Assembly: GCA_948099385.1 (NCBI GenBank)
Contig: CANUEZ040000012.1
Location: 11,573,501 to 11,637,500, forward strand
Direction of reading: 5' to 3'
Source: Fasciola hepatica
Taxonomy: Eukaryota > Platyhelminthes > Trematoda > Plagiorchiida > Fasciolidae
DNA length: 64,000 bases
The translations under genes and the position numbers were made by a program. The notes under the pieces are model-generated. The model did no database searches, was not told the origin of the DNA, and was given only the letters and a program-made list of their open reading frames with translations. Shown here piece after piece: positions 58,331 to 64,000 of the stretch (its first letter is position 1; each line of letters opens with the position of its first letter).

Positions 58331-60002
58331 AATCTCGGCTCCTTCAACGTGCGTACACTCATGCGGGCCGGTCAGCAGGCGTGCCTAGCCCTCACAATGA
58401 ACTGTTTGAAGATTGTCTACTGCGTAATTGGAACGCGTATCCAGGAATCGAGCAGTGTGATTCAACTAACTGCTCCTGGTACCTCATCGAGGTATTTTCT
58501 GCGCACCTCAGGAGACGAAGCAGCTAGAGCTGTGGGTCGACGTGGTGTAGGAATAGCCTTGACTGACAAGGCTGAGGCTGCCCTTTTAGACTGGATCCCT
58601 GTTAACAGTCGGTCATGTACTGTGAGACTCCAGGGGTCAGTTGGCGTTCGAAAGGATAGTTTTGTTAGGCACAATTTGTTTGTGATCTCGACGTACGCCC
58701 CAACGGACTGTAGCTCTGACACGCAGAAAGATGAGTTCTATGATGAACTCGCCACTCTCGTTCGCAGCAGTAAAGGTTCTGATATTGTAGTGCTAGCTGA
58801 TGACTTCAATGCTCAAATTGGCAAACTTATTGTGTCAAAAGCTTGTTTAGGTGAGCGTGCTTTACCCGCTCAGCGTACAGATAACGGGGATAGACTTCTC
58901 CAGTTTTGTGCAGACAATCGATTGTTCTTGTCTAGCACAAATTTCCGACACAGCTCGCGTCGCACGGCGACATGGCGCTCTAACTCTACAGGTACTTTTA
59001 GTCAATTTGACCATATCGCCGTAAGCTACCGGTGGCGCAGTTCTGTTCAGAACTGTAGATCTTACTGGTCCACGTACGTAGAGTCGGACCATGCCTTAGT
59101 TTTAATGCGATTATCTCTCCAGCTCCATGGCCATCGTCGCAAACCGCAAACCCGATTAGCCGTGCAACGTTTGTGTGATCCAGACGTTTGCACCCGTTAT
59201 GAGCAGAAGTTAGCACATGAGCTAGGATCCACGGCGAACGGTAATGTAGATGAGCATTGGGCTCATATCAAACAGGCGATACACGTGGCAGCAGGCTTTG
59301 CCTGTGGTTCTATATCCGATGTCCATCACAAACACTGGATTTCGCAAGAGTGGTTGAGTATAATGGAGCAAAAGTGTCAGCTGCCGATCTGTATGGAAAT
59401 GAATGAGATGCGGAGAAAACTACAAAGGTAAATTAGGCAAAGCCTTAAGGATGGTCTCGAAAATTGGTGGGTCAAGATAGCTGAAGAAATAGAAGTAGCA
59501 GATTCTTCAGGTAACAATCAAAGACTGTTCAAACTTATTCGTGACACCGGTGAACGGCGCATCCAGGTCAGTGAAACGATTTGCAATAAAAATGGAGAAC
59601 CCATCCATAGCAAACAGCAAAAGCTTTACCGTTAAGCCGAATACTTCGAGGAGCATTTTAGCTGTCTGCGCGCTAGTGTAGTAACTCCTGTGTCAACAAC
59701 TGCGACTCCTTGGGTGGTATCACTTGAGCCCCCATCGGAAGTGGAAGTGGAGTCGAGCATTCAGTTGCTAAAGGGAGGGAAAGTGGTAGGTCCCGACGAA
59801 CTTCCCCCAGTTTTTTTAAAACTGGGTGAAAATGTTTTGATAAAATTACTTACCGCTCTGCTCTGTGACATTTGGAAGGAGGAGCGTATTCCATTGATGT
59901 GGAACGAGTTATTGATTGTTCCCATCTTCAAGAAGGTAATACGCAATAACTGTGGTAATCATCGTGGGATTAGCTTAGTTCCGATACTCACCAAAGTATT
60001 AT
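58331..60002 (+). pseudogene. RTE-2 endonuclease and start of RT
   Basis: One frame with two stops. Endonuclease: LGSFNVRTLMRAG (N-terminal Asn motif), CVIGTRIQESS (the usual Glu of an ETR box is Gly), VVLADDFNAQIGK, NFRHSSRRTATWRSN and YVESDHALVLMRLSL (Asp-His). The open frame runs to a TAA at 59429-59431; the same phase continues to another stop at about 59634 and then 59690-60002, the RT start: VESSIQLLKGGKVVGPDELP, IVPIFKKVIRNNCGNHRGIS, then LTKV. It is cut at 60002 by a Ty3/Gypsy insertion and resumes at 62370. Confidence 0.88.
59993..60001. repeat. direct repeat AAAGTATTA, left flank of Ty3 element
   Basis: Nine bases repeated at 62370-62378. They encode part of the RTE-2 RT; the reading frame across the insertion is restored if one copy and the element are removed. 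Part of it is probably the target duplication. Confidence 0.75.
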
Positions 60003-60174
60003 TGTATAAATTTTCGTACGCTTGCTCTTTTCATTTTATATAACATTTCATGTACAGTTCTCCTTTTACGTTTCAGCTGGTGTACTCCTATTATTAGGCG
60101 AGTAAAGCGTTCTCATTCTGACTCCGTTTTCTCAATCATACTGATTTTGCCAATTCCGTTGCTAGTCTACGTTT
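60003..60174 (+). repeat. Ty3/Gypsy 5' LTR
   Basis: Starts TGTATAAATT and ends at TCTACGTTT. About 92% identical to 62198-62369 by eye. Confidence 0.85.
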
Positions 60175-60196
60175 CAGTTAACTCGTCTAATAAATC

Positions 60197-60708
60197 ATGA
60201 ATCGCTACCTACGTCCTGACAAATTCGACACATTCAGCGCCTTTTTAAAACGCGTGCAATTAGATGACTCTGATAATCTGGACATGCTTATTAACTTTCT
60301 TTCATCTTCTGTTTATGAGCATGTTTGTGACTTTAAAACTTTTGAAAGTGCCATTTCACTCCTTCAGTCTTTGTATATGCGCCCCAAAAGTGTAGTTTTT
60401 GCCCGATACCTTCTCGCTACTTGTAAACAGGATAGTGCACAAATATAGACCAATTCATACAGAACATCAGGACATTAGCAAAGGACTGCGATTTTCGTCC
60501 GGTGACCGCTGAAGAGTATCGTGATGACGCTATGCGCGATACCCTGCTAACTGGATTTCAGTCAAATAACGTTGGAACGAGGCTTCTAGAGCAAAGGAAT
60601 CTGAATTTTCAGGCTGCTTATGATATGGCTAGATCTTTGGAAGCCGCTCAGAAGCAGTCACAGTCTTACGGAGCTGCAATATCTGCTGTGCTCTGGCGCC
60701 CACCATGA
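60197..60708 (+). pseudogene. Ty3/Gypsy gag N-terminal part
   Basis: ATG at 60197, 22 bases after the LTR. The first frame (60197-60448) includes RPDKFDTFSAFLKRVQL, then a stop and a frame change; the second (60502-60708) has EEYRDDAMRDTLLTGFQSN and QAAYDMARSLEAAQKQS, typical of gag upstream of the zinc knuckles. The capsid would coat element RNA. Confidence 0.75.
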
Positions 60709-61075
60709 CTCCACATGTAACCTTCCCACTGGCCCCAAAATCTGAATCTGCACCGATTACGTCTGTCATGCTCGAAGAAACATGTTATTTCTGTGGTTAT
60801 TCCGAACACCCCTGTGCGAAGTGCCCTGCTGGAGAAGCTATTTGTAAAGGTTGCGGGAAAATTGGACATTTCAAACGTGTAAGTCTAAACCAGCTGGTTT
60901 TTCAGCCTCTTCGATTCTCAGTCCTATAATATCATCAGTTATCACCGCTGCTGCTCCTGTCCTTTTCTCGGGCGACTACCCATGTTCTTGTAAATGGAGT
61001 AGAACTGCAAGCACTGATAGACACTGGGAGTTCCGAAAGCTGTGTCCCAGTTAGCCGTCAATACTTATCATTGGC
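60705..61075 (+). pseudogene. Ty3/Gypsy nucleocapsid knuckles and protease
   Basis: Knuckle 1 is C-x2-C-x4-H-x4-C (CYFCGYSEHPCAKC) and knuckle 2 is CKGCGKIGH, with its last Cys displaced by a frame change at about 60880. In the next frames the protease active site ALIDTGSSESC appears near 61010-61045. The frame changes again at about 60980. Confidence 0.8.
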
Positions 61076-61620
61076 AGGTTCATCCGTGTGACTCAGAAAT
61101 CGCTATTGCCTCGACATCGTTGACCTGCGATATTACTGGCTACTGCAATGTATCAATTCGCTATCGGGGCACTTCCTATAATAACGTAAAACTGTCGGTG
61201 ATGAAAATTTTGTGCGCAGATGTTCTTTTGAGGCATGACTTCCTCGGACTTCATAACAAAGTGGAAATACCATTTGGTGACCCACGTGACACGTTCCTGT
61301 TATGTGGGCTTACAGTTGCTAAAATTCAAACACCCCCATTATTCGCCCATTTATCGCCAGATTGTAAGCCATTCGCCACGAAATCTCGCGGATACTCTAT
61401 CGAAGATGAGAAATCCATCAAATCGAAGATAAAACAGCTTCTAAGTGACGGCATTATTGAACCTCCGAACTCCTCTTGGCGAGCTCAGGTTCTACTAAAA
61501 ATTCCAATCATAAGAAAAGAATGATTATCGATTACAGCTAGACAACCAATCGTTTTACGCAACTGGATGCCTACCCACTTCCCAAGATTGATCAAATGAT
61601 AGAGAATATCTCTCTCTACG
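61042..61620 (+). pseudogene. Ty3/Gypsy post-protease and first RT boxes
   Basis: 61042-61524 reads ILCADVLLRHDFLGLHNKV (flap region of protease), then IKSKIKQLLSDGIIEPPNSS, the standard start of Ty3/Gypsy RT. After a frame change come MIIDYS and LDAYPLPKIDQMIENIS (to about 61615), RT boxes 1-2. The catalytic DD box is not present because of the deletion. Confidence 0.85.
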
Positions 61621-61963
61621 CGGTTGTTCTTTTGCGTTCGACACTCGACTAATAGAGCTTCGATACCTACGTGGTTGACAATTCCTGGCCCCGTGTTACT
61701 GAAGCGCATGGATAGATTCTCGAAGTATGATCCCTTGGTGGAGGAAGTAGATGTAATCAGTTGTAATCCCCATTATGCCCTTGTGAAACTGCCGGATGGA
61801 AGAACAGAAAACGTTTCTATTAACCAATTGTCTCCTCGATGCGATGCATCTCCGCCATCCACCAATGAATCCCCATTAAGAACATTACCCAGCGACCTAC
61901 CACAGGATCAGTCAACAAGTTTCGACGTTAGTGGTAGTCTTACAGTGCATGTTACTGATGATG

Positions 61964-62008
<45 letters not shown>

Positions 62009-62091
62009 ATCCCAGAGATGGCAATCTATCTGAATTACTTAGTCGACAGCAGCGTACACGTGCATACTCCCTACGTATTCGAGAAGCATGA
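61621..62091 (+). pseudogene. Ty3/Gypsy integrase C-terminal part
   Basis: Frame 61624-62091 reads PTWLTIPGPVLLKRMDRF and SKYDPLVEEVDVI, then YALVKLPDGRTENVSI, the integrase C-terminal beta-barrel of Ty3/Gypsy elements. It then runs through a (CA)n tract giving His-Thr repeats and ends at SLRIREA, a usual kind of pol terminus. The core with the DDE residues is missing. Confidence 0.8.
61966..62006 (+). repeat. (CA)n microsatellite inside the Ty3 pol frame
   Basis: About 20 CA units; in the pol frame they encode an alternating His-Thr run. Confidence 0.9.
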
Positions 62092-62197
62092 ATGAACACT
62101 ACAAAATGTTAGTTTCATCTGGTCCACTACTAGCCCCCCTCTCTCTCTCTTACAAAAAGATTATGACGAACGATTCTTTTCTAGCCGGGGTTAATGT

Positions 62198-62369
62198 TGT
62201 ATAAATTCTCGTACGCTTGCTCGTTCCTTTTTACATAGCATTTCATGAACAGTTCTCCTTTAACGTTGCAGCTGGTGTACTCCAATTATTAGACGAGTAA
62301 AGCGTTCTCATTCTGACTCCGTCTTCTCAATCATACTGATTTTGCCAATTCCGTTGCTAGTCTACGTTT
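62198..62369 (+). repeat. Ty3/Gypsy 3' LTR
   Basis: 172 bp, preceded by a short purine-rich stretch (AGCCGGGG) that may be the remnant of the polypurine tract. Confidence 0.85.
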
Positions 62370-62378
62370 AAAGTATTA
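62370..62378. repeat. direct repeat AAAGTATTA, right flank of Ty3 element
   Basis: Identical to 59993-60001; see the left flank. Confidence 0.75.
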
Positions 62379-63690
62379 GCCTTGATTTTGCTGCACCGTC
62401 TTACACCCGCGAACAGCAGGCTGGATTCCGCCCAGGTCGAGGATGCATCGACCAGATTTTTACTCTTCGCCGACTACTTGAAATGCGTCACACGCACCGT
62501 CGACCGACAATAATGGCTTTCCTATACTTAAAAGGCGTCTTCGATTCAGTTGATCGAACAGCGCTTTTCAGTGCTTTTCAGCAAAAAGGTATGCCCCAAA
62601 AGTTCTTAAACCTACTGAGATCATTGTATTCTCATATTTCTGCCCGCGTTAGAGTCTACGGTGAACTATCCGTTCGGTTTGAAACGACCAGTGGTATTCG
62701 ACAAGGATGTCCCATGTCTCCATTCCTGTTTAACTTCGTCATGTACGAAATAATAAAGAGTGCGCTGCAAAATCTTCAGGATGTAGGCGTCGAACTAGGA
62801 AATAGTGGAATGCCCTGTGACCTAGATTACGCGGACAACGTTGTCTGGTTGTTGGAATCCACGGAACATGCTCAACGTGCACTGGATAGACTTGGGAGAG
62901 CTGTAGCTCTATTCGGCATACGTTTTTCACCTTCAAAGTGTAAAGGGATGTTACAAGACTGGACGTCAACGATTCCGAGCTTGATGCTCGATGGGAAGGT
63001 GCTGGCCGTTGTTGACCACTTCACCTACCTCGGCAGCAGCGTGACGACGGATGGGAGCACAGGAGTAGAGGTGAGCACGCGCATATCCAAGGATCGAGTG
63101 GCGTACGCTGGACTGAAGCACTTGTGGCGCCGACCTGATATTTCACTGAAGTTGAAAGGTCGTGTATACTGTGCTGCAGTGCGTTCAGTCTTGTTGTATG
63201 GTTGCGAGATTCGGGGTCTGCTTACAGAAGACATTCGTCGTCTTGAGGTTTTCGACCACCGTTATTTGGGTAGTATCGCTAAGATTGGGTGGAATAGCCG
63301 AGTGAGCAATGCTGGGGTCAGAAAGTGAGCATTGGGTAATAATTCGGAAAACGTTCCGTCACAGCGTATCCATCTTAGTATACTTCGTTGGTTGGGGCAC
63401 GTGTTACGTATGGCAAACAGACGCCTACCTTACCGTGTCCTATTCTCCGTTCCTCTTCAGTAATGGGAAGAACCACGTGGAGGCCAACAGAAGACGTGGC
63501 AGTGAGTAATGAGAACGTGTACAGCAAACTTAGGAAAAGTAGTTGCTTCACATCTTCGTGGATGGTGTCTAAAAGATCCGTCTACCAGTTGGCTGGAGAC
63601 ACAGAAGGATATGGCAGTGAACCGTGAACAGTGGCGATCGTGTTGTCACTTTCTGTCAAATTAGAATGATTGATCGATGTGCGTTGGTAC
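62370..63690 (+). pseudogene. RTE-2 reverse transcriptase, main part
   Basis: Resumes the RTE-2 RT after the Ty3 element. QQAGFRPGRGCIDQIFTLR, then motif A in 62483-63328 as FLYLKGVFDSVDR, where the usual catalytic Asp is Tyr (62525-62527), GIRQGCPMSPFLFN intact, and the active site LDYADN instead of YADD (Asn codon 62837-62839). Thumb: YLGSSVTTDGSTGVEVSTRI and YGCEIRGLLTEDIRRLEVF. Past a stop at 63328 the C-terminus continues in other frames (RWLGHVLRMANRRLPYRV near 63390-63440, then a WRSCCHFLS end near 63640). Two catalytic substitutions plus frame changes make it inactive. Confidence 0.9.
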
Positions 63691-64000
63691 AGTTAGACTG
63701 TGTATTCCGTGTGTTGGCTGTTAGGGCGTTCTTTCCTTTCCCCACTAGTGTGGATGATGGGTTGGGTTCAGCACCCGCTGGTGACGCACGTCAGAATCAA
63801 TAACAAGGTGGGATGATCAGTGACGCACTTGTATTCACAAACTACATGATACCAATATTCCTAGTATCTTCCATTGCTCCTTTAGCAATCCTATTCTTCC
63901 TCATTATTTCCGATTGAGACAGTCGCCAGAAATCAGCAACCAAATCCACCGCACACAGTGCATGGTGAGCACGGAGTGTGGGAACGCGTCTCGGTTAGTT
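63691..64000. other. RTE-2 3' UTR and flank
   Basis: Two GTGACGCAC motifs (about 63781 and 63820) may belong to the element's 3' end. No gene in the rest. Confidence 0.35.

Larger units (their letters stand above)
60003..62369 (+). mobile_element. internally deleted Ty3/Gypsy element nested in RTE-2
   Basis: A 2367-bp element with 172-bp direct terminal repeats (60003-60174 and 62198-62369) that differ at about 13 positions. Inside: gag, two Cys/His knuckles, protease, the first boxes of RT, then a jump to the integrase C-terminus. The bulk of RT, all of RNase H and the integrase core are gone (joint near 61615-61630). It is therefore non-autonomous or dead. LTR ends lack a perfect TG...CA, so boundaries are good to a few bases. 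Confidence 0.85.

Overview
The window looks like nuclear DNA from a flatworm (Platyhelminthes; a cestode or trematode is my best guess). This is inference from repeat content: BEL/Pao and Ty3/Gypsy LTR elements, CR1/L2-like and RTE-like non-LTR elements, a tRNA-derived SINE, eukaryotic splice-like signals, no operons and about 45% GC by eye. No intact host gene is visible. Almost every recognisable protein segment belongs to a transposable element, and elements are nested in one another. My copy names: BEL-1 (youngest BEL), BEL-A to BEL-D, Q1-Q5 (one CR1/L2-like family), P1-P3 (a CR1-like family whose ORF1 has a PHD-type finger), RTE-1/2, S and R (short repeats).

Layout. 0.3-2.1 kb: a 5'-truncated Q element abutting a BEL protease remnant. 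2.7-8.5 kb: a decayed minus-strand BEL (BEL-A: LTR, integrase, RNase H, RT, protease, gag) carrying an S insertion in its RT. 8.5-14.1 kb: R-type 3' ends, microsatellites, mostly unassigned DNA, and a possible set of host exons at 10.8-11.3 kb. 14.1-23.3 kb: two minus-strand Q elements. 23.7-26.4 kb: BEL-B, which shares a near-identical but already broken gag/protease block with BEL-A. 26.4-31.7 kb: plus-strand Q4, the most complete Q copy. 32.3-39.8 kb: a second S copy split by BEL-1, whose two 376-bp LTRs differ at 4 positions and are flanked by a CCAAG target duplication; S copy 1 supplies the empty site. 39.8-42.5 kb: a BEL LTR scrap, a SINE, and unassigned DNA. 42.5-45.3 kb: Q5 abutting a BEL gag. 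45.3-51.2 kb: three P-family 3' ends in a row, the last belonging to a near full-length element (P1). 52.3-53.4 kb: two RT C-terminal scraps. 53.9-63.7 kb: two RTE elements head to tail, the second split by a small internally deleted Ty3/Gypsy element.

Nothing here works together as a host pathway. The window is a layered record of transposition. Relative order can be read from nesting: S entered BEL-A; BEL-1 entered S; Ty3 entered RTE-2. All pol genes seen carry at least one frameshift, stop or catalytic substitution, so none looks autonomous as written, although BEL-1 must have inserted recently. Coordinates of decayed segments are approximate (tens of bases) because they were set by eye from frame changes and copy-to-copy comparison.
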